A DNA stretch of 64,000 nucleotides from Isoptericola chiayiensis (GTDB lineage Bacteria; Actinomycetota; Actinomycetes; Actinomycetales; Cellulomonadaceae), in contig NZ_JABEZT010000009.1 of assembly GCF_013149805.1 (NCBI RefSeq), positions 1 through 64,000 of the forward strand, given 5' to 3'. Made by a program: the position numbers and the translations under genes. A model generated the notes under the pieces. The model made no database searches, was not told where the DNA came from, and saw only the letters and a list, made by a program, of their open reading frames with translations. Positions 8,765-16,218 of the stretch are shown here, one piece after another. How positions within the stretch are numbered: position 1 is the stretch's first letter; every line of letters begins with the position of its first letter.

Positions 8765-9256
8765 TCAGGCGTCGATGACGCGCGCGACGACGGCGCACCG
8801 GTCGTCGCCGGGAGCGGCCCCCGTCGCGGCCCGGGTCAGCAGGGCGCGGAGGTGCTCGCGCTCGGCGTTGTCGAGGTCGGCGAGCAGGGCGTCCTCGGCC
8901 GCGTGGACACGGCCGTCGAGATCGGCCAGCACCGTGCGACCGTGGTCGGTGGCGACGATGCGGCGGGCCCGCCGGTCCGCGGGGTCCTGCCGGCGCTCGA
9001 CGAGGCCGCATCCGACGAGCTCGTCGAGCAGGTAGGTCATGACGGTGCGGTCGATGCCGAGCCGGGCGGCCAGCGAGGCCTGGGTCGGCGGGGCGTCGTG
9101 GACGACGGCGGCGAGCACCTCGTACCCGCGGGCTCCGTGGGGGACGTCGGCGCAGGCGGTGGCGACGCCGTCGCTCCATCCGCGCAGCAGGGCCGCCAGC
9201 GGCCAGCCGAGCGGCGTGTGCGCGGTGGTCCCGTCCGCCGTCGTCTCCGTGCTCAC
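8765..9256 (-). CDS. MarR-family transcriptional regulator
   Basis: Winged-helix repressor of 163 residues. The recognition region reads PPTQASLAARLGIDRTVMTYLLDELVGCGLVERRQDPADRRAR, where the DPADRRAR-type wing is diagnostic for MarR; it is split here only for description and spans about residues 70-112. The GTG at 9256 is chosen because a TACGAT -10 box lies 6 bases upstream, giving a leaderless transcript; an ATG at 9286 would add ten residues. It is divergent from the LLM-FAD oxidase gene, with a small inverted repeat at 9308-9328 between them, so it probably represses that enzyme and itself in response to an aromatic or oxidised ligand. Confidence 0.88.
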   Translation of the reverse strand: MSTETTADGTTAHTPLGWPLAALLRGWSDGVATACADVPHGARGYEVLAAVVHDAPPTQASLAARLGIDRTVMTYLLDELVGCGLVERRQDPADRRARRIVATDHGRTVLADLDGRVHAAEDALLADLDNAEREHLRALLTRAATGAAPGDDRCAVVARVIDA

Positions 9257-9262
9257 GAGGCC

Positions 9263-9328
9263 ATCGTAGCCCGCAATCGATGGCATCTCAGATGAGTTGT
9301 CGGTGATATCGTCTGCACAGAAGACGAT
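9263..9328. promoter_or_regulatory. divergent promoter with candidate MarR operator
   Basis: The minus-strand -10 box TACGAT for the MarR gene occupies 9263-9268. A 7-bp inverted repeat ATCGTCT/AGACGAT with a 7-base centre lies at 9308-9328, about 50 bases ahead of the LLM-FAD oxidase start. Size and position fit a MarR-family operator; binding is inferred. Confidence 0.5.
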
Positions 9329-9374
9329 TCTGTCGGCGTCGGCGGATCGGCCCACTCTCGCCCGGAGGTTCCCC

Positions 9375-11642
9375 ATGACGGACTACGGCCACGACCTGCA
9401 CTTCGGTGCGTTCGTCACGCCGTCGAACCGCGACCCGCAGCAGCCGGTCCGCCTCGCGCAGGCGGCCGAGGCGTCGGGGCTCGACCTGGTGACGTTCCAG
9501 GACCACCCGTACCAGCCGGGGTTCCTCGACACCTGGACGCTGATCTCCTACGCGGCCGCCGTCACCGAGACCATCCACCTGGCCGGCAACGTGCTCAACC
9601 TGCCCCTGCGCCAGCCGGCGGTGCTCGCCCGGTCTGTCGCCAGCCTCGACCTGCTCAGCGGTGGACGCATCGACCTGGGTCTCGGCGCCGGCGGGTTCTG
9701 GGACGCCATCGAGTCGATGGGCGGCACCCGCCTCACCCCCGGGCAGTCCGTCGACGCGCTCTCCGAGGCGATCGAGATCATCCGCGGCATCTGGGACGCC
9801 GGCGAGCGACGTCCCCTGCGCGCCGAGGGTGAGCACCACCGCGTCGCCGGCGCCAAGCGGGGGCCGGCGCCCGCGCACGACGTGCCGATCTGGCTGGGCG
9901 CGTACAAGCCGCGCATGCTGCGGCTCGTCGCCCGCCAGGCCGACGGCTGGCTCCCGTCGCTGGGGTACATGAAGGACGGCGACCTCGCCCGCGGCAACGC
10001 CCTGCTCGACGAGACCGCCGAGGAGGCCGGGCGCCACCCTGCCGAGATCCGGCGCCTGCTGAACGTCCAGGGCACGGTGACCGCCGACCGGCAGGGGTTC
10101 CTGCAGGGGCCGGTGGACCAGTGGGTGGACGAGCTCGCCGGGCTCGCCCTCGAGGACGGCGTGGGGACCTTCATCGCCGCGACCGACGACCCGCAGCTGC
10201 TCGCCGTCCTCGGCGGGGAGATCGCGCCCGCCGTGCGCGAGCTCGTCGCCCGTGAGCGCGCCACGGCCGGGACAGCACCCGCGGCGACCCGCCGGGGACG
10301 GGCGGCCGTCGAGCTGCGTCGTGACGGCATCGACTACGACGCGGTGCCCGCCACGTTGGCGAGCTCCGCCGTCGAACCCGGCGACCGCGCCTACGACACC
10401 GTGCGTCACAACTACCTGCGGTCGGGTGCTCCCGGTCTGGTGCTGCGGCCGCGCAGCACCGCCGAGGTGGCCGACGCCGTGAGCTTCGCGCGCTCGCAGG
10501 ACGTCCCGCTGGGCATCCGCTCAGGTGGGCACGGCATCAGCGGCCGGTCCACCAACGACGGCGGGATCGTCGTCGACCTCGGCGCGCTGGACCAGATCGA
10601 GGTCGTCGACGAGGCGACGCGGCGGGTGCGGCTCGGGGTCGGCGCCACGTGGGGGCAGGTCGCCGAGGCGCTCGCCCCGCGCGGCTGGGCGATCAGCTCG
10701 GGCGACTACGGCGGCGTCGGGGTGGGCGGGCTCGCCACCGCGGGCGGGGTCGGGTTCCTCGGGCGCACCTACGGCCTGACGATCGACCACGTCGTCGCCG
10801 CGGAGGTCGTCACGGCCGACGGCCGGGTCGCCCACGCCTCCGCCGACGAGAACCCGGACCTGTTCTGGGGACTGCGCGGCGCCGGCGGCAACCTCGGCGT
10901 CGTGACCTGGGTGGAGATCGAGGCGATGGCGCTGGAGAACGTCGTGTTCTCCCAGATGGCGCTGGACGCCACCGACACCGCGGGTCTGCTGGAGCGGTGG
11001 GGCGCCGCGGTGGAGTCCGCGCCGCGCGAGCTGACGAGCTTCCTCATTCTGTCGCCGGCGCGCCGCGGGCAGGGTCCGGTGGCCCAGCTCATGACCGTCT
11101 ACGCCGGCCACGACACCGACGCCGCCGTCGAGCAGCTCGAACGGCTGGCCGACGCCGGGCCGCTGCTCGGGCACCAGGCGTACCTGCTGCCGTACTCCGG
11201 CGTCGTGCAGGCGGGGGACAAGCACCACTCCGGCGGGGGAGACCCGGCGGTCCGGTCGGGTCTGGTGACCCACCTGGACACGGCGACGAGCAGGGCGTTC
11301 GAGCGGCTCGCGCACTCGGGCGACGCGTACTTCCTGCAGATCCGGGCCACCGGCGGGGCCGCGCACGACGTGCCCGACGACGCGACGGCGTACGCGCACC
11401 GGCGGCAGAACTTCCTGCTGTCGGCGATGTCGTCGAGCCAGGAGCGGATCGACGCCGCCTGGGACGCGACCATGGCCGAGCACACCGAGGGGCTGTACCT
11501 GTCCTTCGACACGGACACCCGGCCCGAGCGGCTCACCGAGGCGTTCCCCGAGCCGACCCTGTCGCGGCTGCGCGAGGTCAAGGCCGAGTGGGACCCCGAC
11601 AACATCTTCCGGGCGAACTTCCCGATCCCGCCGGCCCTCTGA
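9375..11642 (+). CDS. fused LLM-class flavin monooxygenase and FAD-linked oxidase
   Basis: A 755-residue fusion of two redox enzymes. Residues 1 to about 320 are a luciferase-like (F420/FMN-dependent) TIM barrel, with LTPGQSVDALSEAIEIIRG and a GGRIDLGLGAGGF turn. Residues about 340-755 are a VAO/PCMH-type FAD oxidase with LRPRSTAEVADAV, IRSGGHGISGRS (probable His for covalent FAD), and a C-terminal berberine-bridge segment YLSFDTDTRPERL ending in WDPDNIFRANFPIPP. The second flavin-linking Cys of bicovalent BBE enzymes is absent; the loop reads SSGDYGGVGVGG. An ordinary ribosome site GGAGG precedes the ATG. It is divergent from a MarR regulator, which suggests inducible oxidation of an unknown small molecule. 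Confidence 0.85.
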   Translation: MTDYGHDLHFGAFVTPSNRDPQQPVRLAQAAEASGLDLVTFQDHPYQPGFLDTWTLISYAAAVTETIHLAGNVLNLPLRQPAVLARSVASLDLLSGGRIDLGLGAGGFWDAIESMGGTRLTPGQSVDALSEAIEIIRGIWDAGERRPLRAEGEHHRVAGAKRGPAPAHDVPIWLGAYKPRMLRLVARQADGWLPSLGYMKDGDLARGNALLDETAEEAGRHPAEIRRLLNVQGTVTADRQGFLQGPVDQWVDELAGLALEDGVGTFIAATDDPQLLAVLGGEIAPAVRELVARERATAGTAPAATRRGRAAVELRRDGIDYDAVPATLASSAVEPGDRAYDTVRHNYLRSGAPGLVLRPRSTAEVADAVSFARSQDVPLGIRSGGHGISGRSTNDGGIVVDLGALDQIEVVDEATRRVRLGVGATWGQVAEALAPRGWAISSGDYGGVGVGGLATAGGVGFLGRTYGLTIDHVVAAEVVTADGRVAHASADENPDLFWGLRGAGGNLGVVTWVEIEAMALENVVFSQMALDATDTAGLLERWGAAVESAPRELTSFLILSPARRGQGPVAQLMTVYAGHDTDAAVEQLERLADAGPLLGHQAYLLPYSGVVQAGDKHHSGGGDPAVRSGLVTHLDTATSRAFERLAHSGDAYFLQIRATGGAAHDVPDDATAYAHRRQNFLLSAMSSSQERIDAAWDATMAEHTEGLYLSFDTDTRPERLTEAFPEPTLSRLREVKAEWDPDNIFRANFPIPPAL

Positions 11643-11665
11643 ACCGTCCGGGGCGGGAGGGGCGG

Positions 11666-11944
11666 TCAGGGGCCGAGAGCGCCGATCGCCACGGAGAACA
11701 GCACCGACGCGAGCGCGGCCAATCCGAGCAGCGCGCCGATCAGGCCGCGCCACATCCCCGGCCGGCCGTCCCGGTCGGCGACGTGGCTGCCGAACGAGCC
11801 GAGACCGAGCGCGGCGACACCGAGCGGCGCCGAGACCCAGTCCCCGATCACCGGCACGAGCGCGCAGACCAGCGCCGCGATCCCCAGGGCGAGCGCCCAC
11901 TCGCAGGACCGAGGTGCACCGTGCCGCGTGCCGTCGTCGTGCAT
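11666..11944 (-). CDS. small integral membrane protein, DUF4190-like
   Basis: A 92-residue protein with a short polar N-terminus, then about three hydrophobic segments (WALALGIAALVCALVPVIGD, APLGVAALGLGSFGSHVAD and GLIGALLGLAALASVLFSV). This Gly/Ala-rich pattern resembles small DUF4190-type actinobacterial membrane proteins. The ATG has AAGGACGG upstream. It converges with the LLM-FAD oxidase gene and follows the MerR gene on the same strand. No function can be assigned. Confidence 0.65.
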   Translation of the reverse strand: MHDDGTRHGAPRSCEWALALGIAALVCALVPVIGDWVSAPLGVAALGLGSFGSHVADRDGRPGMWRGLIGALLGLAALASVLFSVAIGALGP

Positions 11945-11954
11945 GCCCGTCCTT

Positions 11955-12032
11955 CTCGCTGTGGGCGCAAGACCTGGCCCGTCGTGCCCGAGATGTCGAG
12001 ATCTCACGCACAGAAATCGTACCCACAGCGAG
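11955..12032. promoter_or_regulatory. widely spaced 11-bp inverted repeat upstream of small membrane protein gene
   Basis: CTCGCTGTGGG at 11955-11965 is exactly repeated in inverse at 12022-12032, with 56 bases between. The left arm lies just upstream of the membrane protein start and the right arm abuts the end of the MerR gene. It could be a terminator for the MerR transcript with a long loop, or paired regulator half-sites. The sequence does not decide. Confidence 0.3.
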
Positions 12033-12035
12033 GGG

Positions 12036-12839
12036 TCAGGCGGGGGTGACGGGCTGCTGCAGCTCGGTGACCCAGTCGGACTGGTCGTCGCCCTCGGCGC
12101 GCACGTAGCGCTCACGGCACGGGGCATCCGGGACGAGCCCGCGCGCCGTCGCCTCGGTGTGCAGGGCCTGCCAGCTCGCCGGGATGCGCTCCACGGGCCC
12201 GAGGTGGACAGCGCACACCGCCTGCTCGACCGCGGGCAGAGTGACGATCTCGACCCCGTCGCGCGGTGCGCCGTCGTAGGCGTACCCGACGACGACGTCG
12301 ATCCCGTCGGCGCCGATCGAGTACTGCGCGACCGGCGTCTCGAGCAGGCCCCGGTTCGGCTGCAGCGCCTCGGCGACCGCGTCGAACAGCGGCCCGACGA
12401 CGGCACCCACCTCGGGCTGCTCGCTCACGTGGGCTCGTCGCGCGGCCAGGCGCAGCGCGGGCAGGGGCTTGACGACGATCTCGATGGTGGACATGGTCTT
12501 CTCCTCACTGATGAGCCGGAGCCGCCGTGCCACGTCGGAGAGCCGGGCCGAGGCCAGCGCGTGCTCACGCTCGACCGCCTCCCGCCGGGTCTCGAGCAGC
12601 TCGGTGAGGCGCTCGTCCGCGACACCGTCGGCCAGGACCGCCGCGACGTCGTCGATCCCGAAACCGAGCTCGCGCAGCGCCACGATCCGGTGCAGCCGCG
12701 CGAGCTGGGACGGGTCGTAGGACCGGTACCCGGTGTACTCGTCCACGTGGGCGGGCACGAGCAGCCCGGTGGCGTCCCAGTGCCGCAGCATGCGGTGGGT
12801 CACCTGGCCGATCTGCGCGAACGCTCCGATGGACAACAT
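12036..12839 (-). CDS. MerR-family regulator with GyrI-like effector domain
   Basis: Transcription activator of 267 residues. The MerR DNA-binding domain fills residues 1-70 (IGAFAQIGQVTHRMLRHWD, then EYTGYRSYDPSQL), followed by a dimerisation helix and, from about residue 120, a GyrI/SOUL-like ligand-binding domain as in BmrR and BltR. GGGAGAAC precedes the ATG. It is divergent from an aldo/keto reductase gene, with a 9-bp inverted repeat in between. MerR proteins of this type respond to lipophilic cations or other hydrophobic drugs. Which gene it controls is inferred from position only. Confidence 0.88.
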   Translation of the reverse strand: MLSIGAFAQIGQVTHRMLRHWDATGLLVPAHVDEYTGYRSYDPSQLARLHRIVALRELGFGIDDVAAVLADGVADERLTELLETRREAVEREHALASARLSDVARRLRLISEEKTMSTIEIVVKPLPALRLAARRAHVSEQPEVGAVVGPLFDAVAEALQPNRGLLETPVAQYSIGADGIDVVVGYAYDGAPRDGVEIVTLPAVEQAVCAVHLGPVERIPASWQALHTEATARGLVPDAPCRERYVRAEGDDQSDWVTELQQPVTPA

Positions 12840-12877
12840 GACACCGTTCTCCCGTCTGCCACCGTGTGAGGGTCAAG

Positions 12878-12900
12878 GCCATCCTGCGTGCCAGGATGGC
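12878..12900 (+). promoter_or_regulatory. inverted repeat overlapping the -10 box of the aldo/keto reductase
   Basis: GCCATCCTG and CAGGATGGC form a perfect 9-bp inverted repeat with a 5-base centre. Its right arm contains CAGGAT, which lies 6 bases before the ATG at 12904 and so looks like the -10 box of a leaderless promoter. A site here is well placed for control by the divergent MerR protein. Confidence 0.5.
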
Positions 12901-12903
12901 GGC

Positions 12904-13965
12904 ATGCCCCTCGCACCGCGCTATCTCGCCGCCGAGACCCGCTACGACACGATGACCTACCGTCGCACCGGACGGTCCGGTCTGGACCTGCCCGCCCTGT
13001 CGCTGGGCCTGTGGCACAACTTCGGCGACGTCAACCCGTTCGAGACGCAGCGGACGATCCTGCGCCGCGCGTTCGACCTCGGGGTCACGCACTTCGACCT
13101 GGCGAACAACTACGGACCGCCCTACGGCTCGGCGGAGGAGAACTTCGGCCGGCACCTCGCCGCCGACCTCGCGCCCTACCGCGACGAGCTGGTGATCTCC
13201 ACCAAGGCCGGCTACGACATGTGGCCCGGCCCGTACGGCGACCATGGGTCGCGCAAGTACCTGCTCGCCTCGCTCGACCAGTCGCTGGGACGCCTCGGGC
13301 TCGACTACGTCGATGTCTTCTACCACCACCGTCCCGACCCCTCCACGCCGCTCGAGGAGACCATGGGCGCGCTCGCCTCGGCGGTGCAGCAGGGCAAGGC
13401 GCTGTACGTCGGCGTCTCCAACTACTCCCCGGCACGCACCCGCGAGGCCGCGCGCATCCTGGCGGACCTGGGCACGCCGCTGCTGATCCACCAGCCGAGC
13501 TACTCGATGTTCAACCGCCACATCGAGAACACCGTGGATCCCGACCGATATGACGGCCGGCAGAGCGAGTCCCTGCTCGACGCCGTCGAGGACCTGGGCG
13601 TGGGCACCATCGTGTTCTCCCCGCTGCAGCAAGGGCTGCTCACCGGTCGCTACCTGTCGGGCGAGGCGCCGGCCGGGTCGCGGGCGGCGCGTTCCGACTC
13701 GCCGTTCCTGTCGGGGGACGCCCTCAGCGAGACGTACCTGAGCCGGGCGCGGGCCCTGCACGAGATCGCCGCCGGGCGTGGGCAGAGCCTCGCCCAGCTC
13801 GCGCTGTCCTGGGTGCTGCGCGACCCGCGCATCACCTCCGCGCTGATCGGCGCCTCGTCGGTGGAACAGCTCGAGGACAACCTCGGGGCGCTCGCCGCCG
13901 GGCCGCTGACCGAGGACGAGATCGCCGCGATCGAGCCCTACGCCGTCGACGGCACGGGGCGGTGA
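12904..13965 (+). CDS. aldo/keto reductase, YghZ/L-glyceraldehyde-3-phosphate reductase type
   Basis: NADPH-dependent carbonyl reductase of 353 residues with the (beta/alpha)8 AKR fold. The catalytic tetrad is seen in HFDLANNYGPPYGSAEENFG (Asp, Tyr), ISTKAGYDMWPGPYG (Lys) and VFYHHRPD (His). The GDHGSRKYLLASLDQSL stretch is characteristic of the YghZ/GpR subgroup that detoxifies L-glyceraldehyde 3-phosphate and methylglyoxal. The ATG appears leaderless, with CAGGAT 6 bases upstream. A PfkB kinase gene follows 4 bases after its stop, so the three genes to 15477 form one operon. Confidence 0.88.
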   Translation: MPLAPRYLAAETRYDTMTYRRTGRSGLDLPALSLGLWHNFGDVNPFETQRTILRRAFDLGVTHFDLANNYGPPYGSAEENFGRHLAADLAPYRDELVISTKAGYDMWPGPYGDHGSRKYLLASLDQSLGRLGLDYVDVFYHHRPDPSTPLEETMGALASAVQQGKALYVGVSNYSPARTREAARILADLGTPLLIHQPSYSMFNRHIENTVDPDRYDGRQSESLLDAVEDLGVGTIVFSPLQQGLLTGRYLSGEAPAGSRAARSDSPFLSGDALSETYLSRARALHEIAAGRGQSLAQLALSWVLRDPRITSALIGASSVEQLEDNLGALAAGPLTEDEIAAIEPYAVDGTGR

Positions 13966-13969
13966 GCCG

Positions 13970-14854
13970 GTGCGGACCTGCTGGTTCGTCGGCCTGACCA
14001 CGCTCGACGTCGTGCACCGCGCGGCCGGCCGCCCGGGACGCGACGAGAAGGTCACCGCCACGCGCCAGGACGTCGCCGCCGGCGGGCCGGCCGCCAACGC
14101 CGCCGTCACCGCCGCCGCCCTGGGGGCCCGGGCCGTGCTCGTCACGGCGCTCGGCAGCAGCCCCGTCGCGCAGGCCGCCCGCGCAGACCTGGAGTCCTGC
14201 GGCGTCGAGGTGCACGACGTCGTCGCCGGCGAGGACTTCCCGTTCGCGGTCTCGGCGGTGCTGGTCGACGACGCGACCGGTGAGCGGTCCGTCGTCTCGG
14301 CCGACGCCGCACTCGCCGAGGCGCCGGCACCGGCCTTCCTCGCGGACCTGCCCGCGCCCGACGTCGTCCTGTTCGACGGGCACCACCCCGTGATCGCGCG
14401 AGCCGCCGTCGGGCACCTCGAGACGCGCACGCCGCGGCCGCAGGTGCTGCTCGACGCCGGACGCTGGCGGCCGCTGTTCGCCGAGCTGCTGCCCGTCGCG
14501 GACGTCGCGGCGGTCTCCGCCCGCTTCACGGTGCCGGGGTACGACGACGTCACCACCGGAGCGCACGCCCTCGGTGCGGGCGGCGTGGTGGTCACCCACG
14601 GCGGCGGGCCGGTCGAGTGGTCCGGACCCGACGGCGTCGGCACCGTTGACGTACCCGCGGTCGAGGCGCGCGACACCCTCGGTGCCGGCGACGCCTTCCA
14701 CGGGGCGCTCGCCGTCACGCTGGCCGACGGTGCCGCGCTGCCCGCCGCGTGCGCGGCCGCGAACGAGGTCGCCGCGACGCGTGTGGCGCACGTCGGCCCG
14801 CGCGAGTGGCTCGCCGAGGTGCGTGCCGCGATGCCCTCCGCGGAGCGCCCGTGA
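13970..14854 (+). CDS. PfkB-family carbohydrate kinase
   Basis: Ribokinase-like sugar kinase of 294 residues. The N-terminal GG motif (VAAGGPAANAAVTAAALG, about residues 38-55) and the C-terminal anion-hole/catalytic motif DTLGAGDAFHGALAV (about residues 226-240) are intact, so it should phosphorylate a sugar or nucleoside with ATP. GTG start. It lies 4 bases after the aldo/keto reductase gene and overlaps the next kinase gene by 4 bases. The substrate is unknown. Confidence 0.88.
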   Translation: MRTCWFVGLTTLDVVHRAAGRPGRDEKVTATRQDVAAGGPAANAAVTAAALGARAVLVTALGSSPVAQAARADLESCGVEVHDVVAGEDFPFAVSAVLVDDATGERSVVSADAALAEAPAPAFLADLPAPDVVLFDGHHPVIARAAVGHLETRTPRPQVLLDAGRWRPLFAELLPVADVAAVSARFTVPGYDDVTTGAHALGAGGVVVTHGGGPVEWSGPDGVGTVDVPAVEARDTLGAGDAFHGALAVTLADGAALPAACAAANEVAATRVAHVGPREWLAEVRAAMPSAERP

Positions 14855-15477
14855 CCCCGACGGCGGGGCTCGTCGAGCGTGCGCGGGCGCTCGCGACAGC
14901 GGGACAGCGGGCGATCCTCGGGATCGTCGGGGCGCCGGGGTCCGGCAAGTCCACGCTGGCCGCGACCCTCGCCGAGGCGCTCGGACCGGACCTCGCCGTC
15001 GTCGTCGGCATGGACGGCTTCCACCTGTCGGACGCCGTGCTGGCCGCGCACGGGTCACGAGACCGCAAGGGCGCGATCGACACGTTCGACGACGGCGGGT
15101 ACGCCGCGCTGATCGGTCGGATCGCGGACGCCCGGCCCAGCGACCCGCCGGTCTACGCCCCGGTGTTCGACCGCGCGATCGAGGAGCCGGTCGCCGCCGG
15201 CGTCGAGGTGCCCTCCGCGGTGCCGCTGGTGATCACTGAGGGGAACTACCTGCTCGCCGCCTGCGGGTCATGGCCGGCCGCGCGGGCCCGGATGGCCGAG
15301 GTCTGGTACGTCGAGGTGCCCGACGGCGTCCGGCTGGCCCGGCTGGAGGCGCGGCACCGGGCGTTCGGCAAGAGCCCGGCCGAGGCGGCCCGCTGGGCAC
15401 GGGGCTCGGACCAGGTCAACGCGGAGCTGATCGAGAGCACCCGGGTCGCGGCGGGCCTCGTCGTCGAGCTCGGCTGA
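14851..15477 (+). CDS. nucleoside/fructose kinase-like P-loop kinase
   Basis: P-loop kinase of 208 residues resembling the YggC/uridine kinase-phosphoribulokinase group. Walker A is GAPGSGKSTLAA (about residues 25-36), the substrate loop VGMDGFHLSD follows, and ITEGNYLL is the acidic Walker B-type strand. GTG start overlapping the PfkB stop by 4 bases. Physical coupling with a PfkB kinase and an aldehyde reductase suggests sugar phosphate metabolism; the substrate is not determined. Confidence 0.82.
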   Translation: MTPTAGLVERARALATAGQRAILGIVGAPGSGKSTLAATLAEALGPDLAVVVGMDGFHLSDAVLAAHGSRDRKGAIDTFDDGGYAALIGRIADARPSDPPVYAPVFDRAIEEPVAAGVEVPSAVPLVITEGNYLLAACGSWPAARARMAEVWYVEVPDGVRLARLEARHRAFGKSPAEAARWARGSDQVNAELIESTRVAAGLVVELG

Positions 15478-15483
15478 CCGCCA

Positions 15484-15957
15484 CTACGTGCCGCGACGCA
15501 GCTTCTCCACCAGGGGCTGCACGCGGTAGGGGATCAGCTCACCCATCGCCAGGGACGTCTCGGTGCGCTCCACCCCGTCGATGCGCAGGATGGCCGCGTC
15601 GATGCGGAAGAGGTGGTCGGTGTCCCGGCACACGACGTGCACGCGCAGGTCCGCGGTACCGGAGTGCCCATAGGCCTGGACCACCTCGGGGATGCGGGCC
15701 AGGTGCTCGACGATCCGGGCCAGGTCGCGCTGGTGGACGGTGATCTCGATGAACGCCAGCAGCGGGTGGCCCAGCACGGCCGGGTCGATGCGGCGGTCGA
15801 AGGAGAGGAACGCCCCGGCGTCCTCGAGCCGCGCCAGCCGGGCGGCGACGGTGTTGCGGGAGATGCCCAGCCGTTGGGCGAGGGCGACCGTCGTCGCCCC
15901 GGGGTCCTCGGCGAGCGCCCGGAGCAGGTCCAGGTCCACGGCGTCGATGCTGTGCAC
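15484..15957 (-). CDS. Lrp/AsnC-family regulator, likely BkdR-like
   Basis: A 157-residue Lrp-type regulator: an N-terminal HTH (ALAQRLGISRNTVAARLARL, about residues 26-45) and a C-terminal RAM ligand domain (HPLLAFIEITVHQRDLARI onward). The GTG start lies 6 bases downstream of a TAGGCT -10 box, indicating a leaderless mRNA. It is divergent from the branched-chain keto-acid dehydrogenase operon, the usual position of BkdR-type activators that sense branched-chain amino acids. It ends 6 bases from the convergent kinase gene. Confidence 0.88.
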   Translation of the reverse strand: MHSIDAVDLDLLRALAEDPGATTVALAQRLGISRNTVAARLARLEDAGAFLSFDRRIDPAVLGHPLLAFIEITVHQRDLARIVEHLARIPEVVQAYGHSGTADLRVHVVCRDTDHLFRIDAAILRIDGVERTETSLAMGELIPYRVQPLVEKLRRGT

Positions 15958-15963
15958 CTGATC

Positions 15964-16056
15964 AGCCTAGTCGTGACCGGCCGGCGGGCCCGTCGGTTCG
16001 GCAGCTCGTCCCCGGATCGGCATGCTGGCGTGCCGATCCGGGGACGAAATGCCGAA
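15964..16056. promoter_or_regulatory. lrp -10 box and long near-perfect inverted repeat
   Basis: The minus-strand -10 box TAGGCT of the Lrp gene lies at 15964-15969. Just upstream, two 26-base arms (15997-16022 and 16031-16056) are complementary except for two adjacent mismatches and enclose an 8-base loop. The repeat sits in the 261-base divergent gap ahead of both genes. Its length suggests a miniature repeat element or a cruciform-type operator rather than a simple Lrp box. The rest of the gap to 16218 shows only a weak GATGTG/CACATC inverted pair near 16141-16172. Confidence 0.5.
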
Positions 16057-16218
16057 CGGACCACCGCCCGTTGAGCACTCTGCGCAGCGCGGCCCGACCG
16101 TACTCAGCACCCTGCACAGCCGGTATGGGCGTGGTGGTGCGATGTGACGTACCGGCGTTACCTTCGCCACATCGGCGCTCGACGAGGAGCGTCGCCCCGA
16201 TGCGAGGTGAGGCCACCC

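Noticed and set aside
12565-15051. 828-codon minus-strand frame across the aldo/keto reductase and kinase genes
   Set aside because: Low-complexity antisense shadow; the plus-strand genes have full catalytic motifs and coupled starts.
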